Source: Aliiroseovarius halocynthiae
Lineage (GTDB): Bacteria > Pseudomonadota > Alphaproteobacteria > Rhodobacterales > Rhodobacteraceae
Length of the DNA: 64,000 bases
Direction of reading: 5' to 3'
Assembly (NCBI RefSeq): GCF_007004645.1
Contig: NZ_ML660027.1
Location: 28,544 to 92,543 of the forward strand
In this document: piece by piece, positions 33,598 to 42,651 of the stretch
Position numbering within the stretch: position 1 is the stretch's first letter
Layout of the letters: every line of letters begins with the position of its first letter
Notes under the pieces: generated by a model
What the model was told of the DNA's origin: nothing
The model's database searches: none
Seen by the model: only the letters and a program-made list of their open reading frames with translations
Program-made: the position numbers and the translations under genes

Positions 33598-35172
33598 ATG
33601 CAGATTGCACGACCTCTCCCCCCCCAGATGGGGCAAACGGACCATGATCTTCCCCCCCCTGTGCCAGAGGGGAGCGGGCGCGCAGGCGTAAGTGAGGCGG
33701 CGACGTTTGATGTTGTGTTTCTTGCACAGCAAGCGGTGTTGCCTCCTGAGCATGCTGTGGATGCTCAGGACCCCGAGACGTTTTCCGACGAGGCGGGTTT
33801 TGAAGAGCCTAGCCCCACTCTCGACACCGCGAATCGCGAAGAATTGGAAGCGGCCGATACTCCCTTTGCTCAGGTGGATGGGGGCCAGCAGGTTCGACGT
33901 GTTCCTGAAGTGGATGGTTTGGGCGGCAGTGATGCCGCCATTCGGGCAAAAGCTCAGCAGGATGTGATGCCAGAGATGCCGGGAGCACGCCTGACCGAAA
34001 CCACCGCCACGTCAGAGTTGAATAAGCGAAATTATGAAGGACCTGATTCCGGTTTGCCGGCAGGAAGCGTGCCTGTCTCTCTGCCCGCACAGGGTCTTAC
34101 AGAGCAGCAAGCGCAAGTGAGTGTCGAGACCGCCATCGGGTTGCTGCCAGAGAATCGCGTAGGACGCATCGAAAATCCTGACGCTAAAGGCCATGGCCCT
34201 GAAGCGCAGAACGCATTAAACCACGCAACGCGGGCTGACACGGCGACGGCAAAGCATGCCGTTGATCGGATGCCGAATGCGACGCCAACATCATCAACCC
34301 AAATGATCCCGCCCGTGACCGTGCAGGTTGGGGTGATGGGGTTTGCTGGGAAAGAGGTGGGCGCCGATCTGCGACTGCTTGAAGAGGGGCCTTCAACACC
34401 CCCGAGTATCATGCCCGTCAATCGCCCGGCGATAGCCCAAACCGAAAGCAGTTCGCAGGCCATGGCGAACCCGGCTGTGCCGGTCGATGTCGCAACGGAT
34501 AACGATCAAACGCCAAGGGAATATACCAATTCAGGTGGCGAGGCGCGTGTGACGGGTCAGCGTACTGTCGCGCAATCCACCACCGGCGACACAGCTCCAA
34601 GCCATATGGCGGTTCAAATCGCCCAGACCAATCCCTTTGTCATGGCTATGCAGTCCGAGGTTGATGCTGAACAGTCGATTGAAGACGATATTGGGTTTCG
34701 AAGTGTCGATCATGTCTCGATCCAGTCCAGTGAATCGAAGCAATCACCACCAGCCCGCGGGCCTGAGATTCCGCGCATGGTTTCAGCCCAGATTTCCGAG
34801 ATTATTCGACAGCAACCGGACCGGCCTGTGGAACTTACGCTCAGCCCCGAGGAGTTAGGGCGGCTTAGGATGTCGTTTCAGTCTGATGGTTCCTCGATGC
34901 ATGTGACGCTAAGTTTCGAACGCCCCGATACGCTGGATCTGATGCGTCGACATATCGATCAGTTGGCGCAGGATCTTCGAACATCCGGTCTGTCGGATGT
35001 CAGCTTTACTTTTCAACAGCAAACTGCGGACGGCGGCGACGGATCACCCTCGGGTGATGGCAGGCCGGGGTTCGCGGAAACTGACACGCATAACACCCTT
35101 GCCGGACCTGCGGATGACACGCCGATCGTGTTGAACGTCGCGGGTCAAACCGGCGTGGATATTCGAGTATAA
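33598..35172 (+). CDS. fliK: Flagellar hook-length control protein FliK
   Basis: Secreted ruler protein of 524 residues. The first 380 residues are a low-complexity Pro, Ala, Glu and Gln-rich region. The C-terminal Flg_hook domain is clear: RPVELTLSPEELGRLRMSFQ then SMHVTLSFERPDTLDLMRRH and LRTSGLSDVSFTFQQ. The start is uncertain because no strong ribosome site precedes it. It leads directly into flgD, 10 bases on, the common pairing because both act in hook building. Confidence 0.88.
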   Translation: MQIARPLPPQMGQTDHDLPPPVPEGSGRAGVSEAATFDVVFLAQQAVLPPEHAVDAQDPETFSDEAGFEEPSPTLDTANREELEAADTPFAQVDGGQQVRRVPEVDGLGGSDAAIRAKAQQDVMPEMPGARLTETTATSELNKRNYEGPDSGLPAGSVPVSLPAQGLTEQQAQVSVETAIGLLPENRVGRIENPDAKGHGPEAQNALNHATRADTATAKHAVDRMPNATPTSSTQMIPPVTVQVGVMGFAGKEVGADLRLLEEGPSTPPSIMPVNRPAIAQTESSSQAMANPAVPVDVATDNDQTPREYTNSGGEARVTGQRTVAQSTTGDTAPSHMAVQIAQTNPFVMAMQSEVDAEQSIEDDIGFRSVDHVSIQSSESKQSPPARGPEIPRMVSAQISEIIRQQPDRPVELTLSPEELGRLRMSFQSDGSSMHVTLSFERPDTLDLMRRHIDQLAQDLRTSGLSDVSFTFQQQTADGGDGSPSGDGRPGFAETDTHNTLAGPADDTPIVLNVAGQTGVDIRV

Positions 35173-35182
35173 GGAGCACAGC

Positions 35183-35863
35183 ATGAGTGTAACCCCAACA
35201 GCCATGCCATCAGCGTTGACCGCCCCGCCCGCCGACTATGTACAGGCGTCGGGATCGGATGGGCCGAAAATATCGTCTGATTTCGAAACCTTTCTGGTGA
35301 TGCTGACGGCTCAGATGGAGAACCAAGACCCATTGAACCCGATTGAATCGACAGATTATGCGGTGCAACTGGCCACGTTCTCGGGTGTTGAGCAGCAGGT
35401 GCGCACGAATGATCTTTTGAAGAACATGGGTGTTCAGCTGGGCTTGATGGGGATGTCAGATATCGCAGATTGGGTCGGCAAAGAGGCGCGTGTCGCTGCC
35501 CCCGTTCAATTTGATGGTGATCCCATCACGCTGTCGCCGAACCCGGTTGCCGCTGCGGACGAAGTCATTCTTGTGGTGAAAAACGCGGAAGGCACGATTG
35601 TCGACAGCAAGCCGTTGCCAGTTTCGACGGATCCCGTCGAATGGGATGGGTTGGACGGAACCGGACAAAGCTTCCCACATGGTGTCTATTCGTTCGAGCT
35701 GACAAGCCGCAGCAACGGGTTACACCTTTCGACGGATCCCGTAGAAAGCTATGGGCGCATTGTTGAGACGCAAAACAATGGTGGGCAGTTGTGGTTGGTG
35801 CTGGAAAGCGGTGAACGTGTGACAGCAGATGCCGTTTCTGCCCTGCGTGAGGCCGCGGAATAA
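35183..35863 (+). CDS. flgD: Hook scaffolding protein FlgD
   Basis: Hook-cap protein, 226 residues. The N-terminal FETFLVMLTAQMENQDPLNP and DYAVQLATFSGVEQQVRTND are diagnostic. A tudor/FlgD-Ig-like region follows (VVKNAEGTIVDSKPLP and GVYSFELTSRS). AAGGAG lies eight bases before the ATG. Confidence 0.95.
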   Translation: MSVTPTAMPSALTAPPADYVQASGSDGPKISSDFETFLVMLTAQMENQDPLNPIESTDYAVQLATFSGVEQQVRTNDLLKNMGVQLGLMGMSDIADWVGKEARVAAPVQFDGDPITLSPNPVAAADEVILVVKNAEGTIVDSKPLPVSTDPVEWDGLDGTGQSFPHGVYSFELTSRSNGLHLSTDPVESYGRIVETQNNGGQLWLVLESGERVTADAVSALREAAE

Positions 35864-35899
35864 GTTTTCGCCCCCTGAACTGCGGGTTATACAAGGCGC

Positions 35900-36811
35900 A
35901 TGACGCTGCGCGATACCAACTCTGTAAGTATGCTCCCCGTGCATGACCATGATGCGCTTCAGCGGGCGTTGGCGCTGATTTGGCAAGAAGATGGGCATGT
36001 TCCTGAAGGGGCAATATGGACCCAGCTTTTCGGGGGGCGCAGCAATCCAGTCTGGCGAATCACGTTCGATGACGCGCGGGCTGATTTGGTCTGCAAACTT
36101 TATGATGACGCGGCCGTCACACCTTTATTTGCCAATGATGGCACGCGCGAGGCGCTGGCGCTGAAGCACTTGACTGGCTCTGGTATTGCCCCCGACTTCG
36201 TGGCGTTCATGGACAGCGCGCTGGGTGCAAGCGTGCTGTATCGCCACATCGAGGGCGCTGCTTGGCGCGGCGATGTCAAAGATGTGGCCATCTTGATGGC
36301 TCGGCTTCACCAAACCCTTCCACCTGAAGGACTGCCCGAGACGATCACCTCGCCCGTAACTTTGATTGCCGAGACCGAGGCGATGGCGCGTGCTGCGAAA
36401 GTTGATTTGCCGCGCCCGCCCGCAATGTCCAAGGCCGCACCAAATCCGACGCGGCGGTTTCTGCATGGAGACGTGGTGCCGGGCAATATCGTGAACGCCA
36501 AGGACGGCCTGCGTCTGATCGACTGGCAATGTCCAAGTATTGGCGATCCTGCGGCAGATCTTGCGATCTTTTTGTCACCCGCAATGCAGGTTCTTTATGG
36601 CAACCGGCCGCTTACGGCGGAAGAACGGTCCGCGTTCCTTGCCGCCTACGAGGCCGCCGGGGGGGATGCGGTTGGCGTTGCCCGCTACAAAGCGCTGGCG
36701 CCACTCTTTCATTGGAGGATGGCGTGTTATTGCCACTGGAAAACCGCGCAAGGCGACGCGGCCTATGGCGCGGTTGCGGATCTCGAAATCCGCGCGTCAG
36801 AGCAGGGTTGA
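35900..36811 (+). CDS. APH/choline-kinase-like phosphotransferase
   Basis: A 303-residue kinase-fold protein. The catalytic loop HGDVVPGNIV near residue 188 and the metal-binding LIDWQCPSIGDPAADLA near residue 204 are standard for the aminoglycoside phosphotransferase/choline kinase superfamily. TQLFGGRSNPVWRI is the nucleotide loop near residue 40. The substrate could be choline, ethanolamine, thiamine or a sugar; nothing nearby decides it. Its last 15 bases overlap the convergent ubiB gene. Confidence 0.82.
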   Translation: MTLRDTNSVSMLPVHDHDALQRALALIWQEDGHVPEGAIWTQLFGGRSNPVWRITFDDARADLVCKLYDDAAVTPLFANDGTREALALKHLTGSGIAPDFVAFMDSALGASVLYRHIEGAAWRGDVKDVAILMARLHQTLPPEGLPETITSPVTLIAETEAMARAAKVDLPRPPAMSKAAPNPTRRFLHGDVVPGNIVNAKDGLRLIDWQCPSIGDPAADLAIFLSPAMQVLYGNRPLTAEERSAFLAAYEAAGGDAVGVARYKALAPLFHWRMACYCHWKTAQGDAAYGAVADLEIRASEQG

Positions 36812-38326
36812 GATCCAGACCGCCGCCAATGCAAGTCCGCCACCAAGGGTAACATAACTCATCGCACGCAACGGTCGGGCACGGTCGCTTTCTGCATGTG
36901 CTTCGGATTGGCGGATCAAAGCGGCTTCTGCCAGTTCAGGCAAACGGGGGCCAAAACGGGCAAGAACGCGGGCTGTAAGCACCAAATCCTGCAACAACGC
37001 CTTTGGCCCGATCGAGTTCGAGATATAGCTTTCCACCACGGGTCTGGCGACCTTCCAGATGTTGATGTCCGGGGAAAGGGACCGGGATACGCCCTCGACC
37101 ACGACCATTGTGCGTTGCAACAGGATCAGTTCGGTCCGTGTTTCCATTCCGAATTTCTCGGTCACTTCGAACAGATACGCCAGCAAGCGCCCCATCGAAA
37201 TTTGTGTAGCATTCATGCCGAAAATCGGCTCGCCGACGGCGCGGAGGGCGCGGGCGAATTCTTCGACATCGCGGTCGGCAGGAACGTAGCCAGCTTCGAA
37301 ATGCACCTCGGCGACACGGCGATAGTTGCGCGTGATGAAGCCATACAGGATCTCGGCATAGACGCGGCGGGTGTATTCGTCGATCCGCCCCATGATCCCG
37401 AAATCCAGCGCGATTATGTCGCCATTGGCGGCGAATTTCAGGTTGCCTTGATGCATATCCCCGTGAAACAGCCCGTCGCGCAATGCGTGGGACAGAAACA
37501 GCTGCAACACACGTTCGCCCAGATGCTTCATGTCCAAACCGGATGCACGGATGGCGTCCAAATCGTTGGCCGGAATGCCTTCGCCCCAGCCAAGGGTCAT
37601 GACGGTGCGGCCGGACAGGCCCCAGTTCACCTCGGGCACGACAAAACCATCGTCCTTCGCTGTGTTTTCGGCGAATTCGCTGGCTGATGCGCTTTCAAGG
37701 CGCAAATCCAGCTCGCCCATCACGACGCTTTCGAAGTGCTCGACCACATCGGTCGGGCGCAAGCGGCGGGTCGAGGGCAGCAGCATCTCGATCACGCGGG
37801 CCGAGAAATGGAAGGCGTCAATATCGGTGCGGAATGCGCGTTCGATGCCGGGGCGCAGCACCTTGACGGCGACTGCTTCACCTGTGTCAGCCAAGCGCGC
37901 CTTGTGAACCTGCGCGATCGAGGCGGCAGCGACGGGTTCCGAGAATTCGGAGAACACGCTGTCGATGTCGATCCCCAGCTCTTTCTCGATCATGCGACGT
38001 GCAACGGATTGCTCGAAGGGTGGCAGCTTGTCTTGCAGATATTGCAACTGGTCTGCCAGCTCGGGACCAACCACATCGGGGCGCGTCGACATGATCTGGC
38101 CGAACTTGATGTAGGCAGGACCAAGCGCGGTAATCGCGCGGGTCACGGGGGGCAGATTGGGGTCGCCCTTCTTTCCAAGCCACGCAAAGGGCCAGCCAAC
38201 CACATGTGCCGCGATGCGGATGGCAGGCGGGGCTTTCATCGCGTCCAGTACGACACCCATTGCGCCGGTGCGTTGGAAGGTTGCGCCAGTTCGGATCAGG
38301 CGCCAGATGTTGTGGGGGCCACGCAT
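36797..38326 (-). CDS. ubiB: Ubiquinone biosynthesis kinase-like protein UbiB
   Basis: Atypical ADCK/UbiB kinase needed for coenzyme Q synthesis, 509 residues. The KxGQ motif appears in YIKFGQIMSTRPD near residue 73. The Ala-rich nucleotide loop is VAAASIAQVHKARL near residue 132. The catalytic HGDMHQGNL lies near residue 290 and the Asp of ALDFGIMGR near 305. Two C-terminal membrane helices end the chain (VTLGGGLALAAVWISTLL). It begins one base after the ubiE stop, so the two are cotranscribed in one Q pathway unit. Confidence 0.96.
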   Translation of the reverse strand: MRGPHNIWRLIRTGATFQRTGAMGVVLDAMKAPPAIRIAAHVVGWPFAWLGKKGDPNLPPVTRAITALGPAYIKFGQIMSTRPDVVGPELADQLQYLQDKLPPFEQSVARRMIEKELGIDIDSVFSEFSEPVAAASIAQVHKARLADTGEAVAVKVLRPGIERAFRTDIDAFHFSARVIEMLLPSTRRLRPTDVVEHFESVVMGELDLRLESASASEFAENTAKDDGFVVPEVNWGLSGRTVMTLGWGEGIPANDLDAIRASGLDMKHLGERVLQLFLSHALRDGLFHGDMHQGNLKFAANGDIIALDFGIMGRIDEYTRRVYAEILYGFITRNYRRVAEVHFEAGYVPADRDVEEFARALRAVGEPIFGMNATQISMGRLLAYLFEVTEKFGMETRTELILLQRTMVVVEGVSRSLSPDINIWKVARPVVESYISNSIGPKALLQDLVLTARVLARFGPRLPELAEAALIRQSEAHAESDRARPLRAMSYVTLGGGLALAAVWISTLL

Positions 38327-38327
38327 C

Positions 38328-39080
38328 TTAGATTTTCCACCCAGAATGCAGGGCAGCGATGCCCAGCGACAGATTGCGATACTTCACGTTGTCAAATCCT
38401 GCTTCGCGGATCATCTGAGCGAAACTGTCTTGATCCGGGAATTTGCGGATTGATTCGACCAGATATTGATAGCTATCCGCGTCACCTGCGATCAGTTGCC
38501 CCATCTTGGGAATGACGTTGAAGGAATAGAGATCATAAAGCTTCTGCATGCCCTCATCCGGCAGCTGGCTGAATTCCAGCACCATCAGACGTCCGCCGGG
38601 CTTCAGCACGCGATACGCCTCTTTCAGGGCGTCCGGGATGCGGGTCACGTTGCGGATGCCGAAGCTGATCGTATAGCGGTCAAAGCTGTTATCTTCGAAC
38701 GGCAGGGCCATCGCGTCGCCAACAACCCAGTCCAGATGATCAGCAAGATGCGAGGCTTCAGCGCGTTGCCGGCCTTCGACCAGCATGCTTTCGGTCATGT
38801 CCAGAACAACGGCTTCAGCCCCCGGAGCGCGGCCAAGAAACCGGAACGAGATGTCGCCGGTCCCGCCTGCCACATCCAACAGGCGCTGCCCGTCACGCGG
38901 GGTCAGCCAATCCATCATCGCATCTTTCCAGACGCGGTGAATGCCGACAGACATCACGTCGTTCATGATGTCGTATTTCGAAGCCACATTAGTAAAGACG
39001 CCATGAACCATTCCGGCCTTGTCGTCTTCGTTCACGGTTTTGAACCCGAAATGTGTGGTGCGGTTGTCTGACGTGCTCAT
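38328..39080 (-). CDS. ubiE: Ubiquinone/menaquinone C-methyltransferase UbiE
   Basis: SAM-dependent methylase of quinone biosynthesis, 250 residues. [13 protein letters not shown] near residue 68 is motif [21 protein letters not shown] near residue 117 is the family signature, and [17 protein letters not shown] is motif [21 protein letters not shown] near the N-terminus is specific to UbiE. It heads the ubiE-ubiB pair and diverges from mutM. Confidence 0.97.
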   Translation of the reverse strand: MSTSDNRTTHFGFKTVNEDDKAGMVHGVFTNVASKYDIMNDVMSVGIHRVWKDAMMDWLTPRDGQRLLDVAGGTGDISFRFLGRAPGAEAVVLDMTESMLVEGRQRAEASHLADHLDWVVGDAMALPFEDNSFDRYTISFGIRNVTRIPDALKEAYRVLKPGGRLMVLEFSQLPDEGMQKLYDLYSFNVIPKMGQLIAGDADSYQYLVESIRKFPDQDSFAQMIREAGFDNVKYRNLSLGIAALHSGWKI

Positions 39081-39154
39081 TGGGCATACTCGCTTCTTGC
39101 GGTTGATCCCTCATATCGCGACAGTAAGGCACGCACAATGGAGAGGCTTTGAAC

Positions 39155-40006
39155 ATGCCCGAATTACCGGAGGTCGAGACAGTACGTCGCGGTTTGTTGC
39201 CCGTTATGGAGGGCGTGCGGATTGCGAAGGCCGAAACGCGGCGCGAAGGATTGCGCTGGCCGTTTCCGGATCGGATGGCCGAACGGCTGACCGGCGCAAC
39301 GATTGCGCGGCTGGGGCGACGGTCAAAATACTTGTTGGTGGATCTGGATACGGATGAGACGCTGATCGTGCATCTGGGGATGTCGGGGCGGATGCTGATC
39401 TCGGGCCATAAGCTCGGCAAGTTCCATCACGAACACCCCGCGCCTGAAAAGCATGACCACGTGGTCGTTGATATGGAGAACGGGGCGCGGGTGACGTTCA
39501 ATGACCCGCGTCGGTTTGGCGCTATGGATCTGTGCCCGACGGGTGCGCTGGATGATCACAAGCTGATCCGCGTCTTGGGGCCGGAACCCCTAGGCAACCA
39601 GTTCGACGAATCGTATCTGGTTGAGGCGCTTCGCACGAAGAACTCTCCAATCAAAACGGCGCTTTTGGATCAGGGAATCATCGCGGGGCTTGGTAACATC
39701 TATGTCTGTGAAGTGCTGTTTCGGGCTGGGATTCATCCCACACGCAAGGCGGCGAAGATCGCGAAACAGCGTGTTGCCAGTTTGGTTCCGATCATTCGCG
39801 ATGTGTTGTCGGACGCCATCGAAAGCGGTGGGTCGTCGCTGAAAGATTACCGACAGGCAGATGGCGATCTTGGTTATTTTCAACACAATTTCCGCGTTTA
39901 TGGCCGTGAAGGTGAACGTTGCGTCACATCAGGCTGCACAAAGGAAATCGCGCGAATATCCCAATCTGGGCGCTCGACATTCTATTGCCCGCAATGCCAA
40001 AGATAA
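39155..40006 (+). CDS. mutM: Formamidopyrimidine-DNA glycosylase MutM (Fpg)
   Basis: Base-excision repair glycosylase/AP lyase for oxidised purines, 283 residues. The N-terminal [14 protein letters not shown] carries the catalytic Pro2 and Glu3. The lysine in [10 protein letters not shown] near residue 57 is conserved. The C-terminal zinc finger has the cysteines of RCVTSGC and YCPQC, with the arginine of SGRSTF. An ATG two codons upstream is not used because the mature N-terminal proline must follow the initiator methionine. Confidence 0.97.
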   Translation: MPELPEVETVRRGLLPVMEGVRIAKAETRREGLRWPFPDRMAERLTGATIARLGRRSKYLLVDLDTDETLIVHLGMSGRMLISGHKLGKFHHEHPAPEKHDHVVVDMENGARVTFNDPRRFGAMDLCPTGALDDHKLIRVLGPEPLGNQFDESYLVEALRTKNSPIKTALLDQGIIAGLGNIYVCEVLFRAGIHPTRKAAKIAKQRVASLVPIIRDVLSDAIESGGSSLKDYRQADGDLGYFQHNFRVYGREGERCVTSGCTKEIARISQSGRSTFYCPQCQR

Positions 40007-40071
40007 CTTGATCCAACGGGGTGGCGTGCTAGGACTCCGCCTCAACCAATTGCGACAAAGGCAGGACATCC

Positions 40072-40848
40072 ATGGCCTATAAAAACATCATCGTTGAAAC
40101 CGAAGATCACGTTACACTGGTCAAACTGCATCGGCCGGACGCCCTGAACGCTTTGAACCTGGAGCTGCTGGGTGAACTGGGCGAGGCGCTGGCCGAGGCG
40201 CAAGCCAATGACAAGGTGCGCTGCATCGTCATCACCGGATCGGAAAAGGCATTCGCCGCCGGCGCAGACATCAAGATGATGGCCGAGAAAAGCTTTGTCG
40301 ATGTCTTCGCGGGCGATCTGTTCACCGCGGAAGAGCAGGCGATCATGCGTATTCGCAAGCCGATCATCGCGGCCGTATCGGGCTATGCGCTGGGCGGTGG
40401 CTGCGAGCTGGCGATGATGTGCGATTTCATCATTGCGGCGGACACTGCTAAATTCGGTCAGCCCGAAGTGAATCTTGGTGTGATGGCGGGGATTGGTGGC
40501 ACGCAGCGCCTGACCAAACTGGTCGGTCGCGCCAAGTCAATGGATATGAACCTGACTGGCCGTTTCATGGATGCCGAGGAAGCCGAGTGTTCCGGCCTTG
40601 TCAGCCGCGTGGTGCCCGCGAAGAAGTTGATGTCCGAAGCCATGTCGGCTGCTGCAAAGATTGCCGAGAAATCGATGATCACTGTGATGGCCATCAAAGA
40701 GACCGTGAACCGCGCCGAGCAACTGCCGCTGACCGAAGGCCTGTTGTTCGAGCGCCGCGTTTTCCATTCGCTTTTTGCGACCGAGGACCAGAAAGAGGGC
40801 ATGGCCGCATTCAACGAAAAACGTGAACCGCAGTTCCGCGATAGGTGA
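40072..40848 (+). CDS. Enoyl-CoA hydratase
   Basis: Crotonase-fold hydratase of fatty acid and short-chain acyl-CoA degradation, 258 residues. The oxyanion-hole region reads AFAAGADIKMM near residue 63. The two catalytic glutamates are in GGGCELAMMCD (near residue 108) and GQPEVNLGVMAGIGGTQRL (near residue 132). The C-terminal FATEDQKEGMAAFNEKR is typical of the short-chain specific group. The gene stands alone, with no thiolase or dehydrogenase beside it. Confidence 0.93.
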   Translation: MAYKNIIVETEDHVTLVKLHRPDALNALNLELLGELGEALAEAQANDKVRCIVITGSEKAFAAGADIKMMAEKSFVDVFAGDLFTAEEQAIMRIRKPIIAAVSGYALGGGCELAMMCDFIIAADTAKFGQPEVNLGVMAGIGGTQRLTKLVGRAKSMDMNLTGRFMDAEEAECSGLVSRVVPAKKLMSEAMSAAAKIAEKSMITVMAIKETVNRAEQLPLTEGLLFERRVFHSLFATEDQKEGMAAFNEKREPQFRDR

Positions 40849-40900
40849 CTGATTGTCTGGTGGAGAACAGACAGTAAAGTATCAGGGAAATTGGGCATTA

Positions 40901-41578
40901 ATGGCCGAAGTCCTTGTAATAAATCTTCTGGATAGCGTTGGTCGCATGGCAAAATTTGCCACGCATTGCGAGCGCATTTCGCTACCGTACAGACGTGTCG
41001 AAGCCTGTGACGCCCGCGGTGCGTCGGTCCATGGTTTCGAGATGTGCGACAGCGATCGGGCGCGATGTCCTTCCGGGCGAGATTGGGTGGTTCGTTAGCC
41101 ACATTCGAGCCGCTGAAAGTTTCTTAGCCTCAGGCGCAGAATCTGGGGTTGTTTTGGAGGATGATGTACTCCCCCCATCCGGGCTCCTGGAGTTTTGTGC
41201 GCGTACCGTGCATGTGTTGAACGAAGTCGACGCTGATTGGTCTCTTGTTAATCTCGGGCAGCCGCAGATTCAATTGTGACGACTGTGGCTGACATTTTGC
41301 TTAATGGCTTCACCCACACGCTTCAAAGATCCTACAGGTTTCCTTATGGTACATTTGGATTGCTCTGGAGTAGGCGCGGAGCGCAGAATTGCTTGAGGCA
41401 CAGTCAATGTATTTGGGCACCAGTGGATGTATTGATCCGTTGCTGGCTGTCAGAGCAGGGCGGTGGTTATGCTTTTCCCGTCGGTCCTATCGTTCATCCA
41501 GACGAGGGCGATGCGGATTGGACAAGCGATATTGTCGGGAATGGCATGTGTTCAAAAACAGGCTACGAGATAAAGTGA
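40901..41578 (+). pseudogene. Broken glycosyltransferase family 25 (LPS biosynthesis) gene
   Basis: Three consecutive segments in alternating frames make one GT25-like protein. The N-terminal VLVINLLDSVGRMAKFATH with YRRVEACDARG ends around 41050. A second frame supplies LPGEIGWFVSHIRAAESFLA then GVVLEDDVLPPSG (the GExGC..SH and EDD signatures), and stops at 41279. A third frame supplies FPYGTFGLLWSRRGAQ with APVDVLIRCWL. Two single-base shifts are needed to join them. Base composition is more AT-rich than that of the neighbours. This is a decayed acquired gene unless the shifts are sequencing errors. Confidence 0.75.
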
Positions 41579-41783
41579 ATGCATTTTCGAACAAGTACAG
41601 CCTTCCTTTCCGAACACACAACTTTGACTAATTACGCCTTTCCATTTGTTTCTGGATCGGATAAATGACGATCCATCCATGCGCGTGAGGCCCGCTTAGG
41701 CCAGAATCACCGGTTCTGAACCCGGTCGGGTGCTGTACGCGCAGCTTTGACAACGTAACACACCCGAAAGAGGGATCAGACAC

Positions 41784-42047
41784 ATGGCAAATTCGCCCCA
41801 AGCTAAAAAACGTGCCCGCCAGAACGAGCGCCGCTTCGCTGTAAACAAAGCCCGCCGTTCGCGCATCCGCACCTTCCTGCGCGCTGTAGAAGAAGCCCTG
41901 GAAACGGGTGATAAAGACGCAGCCGCTGCTGCCCTGAAAGCGGCCCAGCCCGAGCTGATGCGTGGCGTCACCAAAGGGGTTTACCACAAGAACACCGCGT
42001 CGCGTAAAATTTCGCGTCTGAGCGCACGTGTAAAAGCACTGGGCTGA
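41784..42047 (+). CDS. rpsT: 30S ribosomal protein S20
   Basis: Primary 16S rRNA binding protein, 87 residues. [17 protein letters not shown] and [19 protein letters not shown] are typical, as is [20 protein letters not shown] at the C-terminus. Single-gene unit with its own terminator, located before dnaA as in many alphaproteobacteria. Confidence 0.97.
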   Translation: MANSPQAKKRARQNERRFAVNKARRSRIRTFLRAVEEALETGDKDAAAAALKAAQPELMRGVTKGVYHKNTASRKISRLSARVKALG

Positions 42048-42083
42048 ATCAGCTTAACTGCTGATCAGCATCCGAAAACAAAA

Positions 42084-42115
42084 AAAGAGCGTGTCCAATT
42101 GGGCACGCTCTTTTT
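42084..42115 (+). terminator. Intrinsic terminator after rpsT
   Basis: An 11-bp stem, AGAGCGTGTCC and GGGCACGCTCT with one G-U pair, has an AATT loop and is followed by a T-run. A run of A precedes it, so it could also work in the other direction. Confidence 0.93.
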
Positions 42116-42651
42116 GCTAAGTCTGCCAAGAAATTTGATTTTGCCAGCCGTGTTTGGGATTCGTTTTGGGAAAGGCAGAGTCAAGCATGAAGTTCTATTG
42201 CGTGCCCCGCTGACAGGTTGCTAGCTTGCCTTCAGCGATTCACTTCGCCGACTTGGGACTATCAGACAAACGTGGGGCAAACTCACGAATTATAAGGGGA
42301 AATCCCCTTTTGCCACATTAGGATTTGATTCTTTGAGGTCAAATCCCATTGCCTGCTATGCGCCGACCTGCAAAGGGGCCTAGCAAGGCGCATTGCCGCC
42401 CTGCCTGCAAGGGTGGTCGAGCAGACTGTCAAGTTCCGAACGTCCGAACGGACACCTCGTCAATATGGGTAACCATATTGCACGGTTCCTGTTTGGCGCG
42501 GCGTTCAAATCAAGCTCGTGGCCAGCGGGCTGTGGATTTCGTGTTTCGCGACGAAGGGGTGCGCCGCACGTGCGGCGTGTGAATAGGATATTAGTGCCTG
42601 TGAAGGACTGTCTTGGGCGGTCTTCAAGAACAAACGCTGGGTCGAGGTAAA
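42116..42651. promoter_or_regulatory. dnaA upstream region with several dyads
   Basis: These 536 bases hold no credible gene. They contain AAGGGG and CCCCTT around an AAAT loop (42294-42309), GTCCG and CGGAC (42442-42453), CAATATGG and CCATATTG around GTAA (42461-42480), and the 16-base palindrome CGCCGCACGTGCGGCG (42562-42577). GANTC sites (the CcrM methylation sequence) occur at 42158, 42237 and 42327, with a fourth at 42046. I found no TTATCCACA-type DnaA box, so replication-origin function is not claimed. The promoter of dnaA must lie here. Confidence 0.5.

Noticed and set aside
33481..33753. N-terminal extension of the rod-binding protein
   Set aside because: It overlaps the divergent fliK gene and has no similarity to the family; the ATG at 33480 fits.
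41690..41780. tRNA-like stretch with CCGGTTCTGAACCCGG before rpsT
   Set aside because: No acceptor stem, D-arm or anticodon arm can be built around it.
42116..42651. Chromosomal replication origin next to dnaA
   Set aside because: No DnaA-box cluster was found; TGTGGATTT near 42533 differs from the consensus at two positions. Skew of the whole chromosome is needed.
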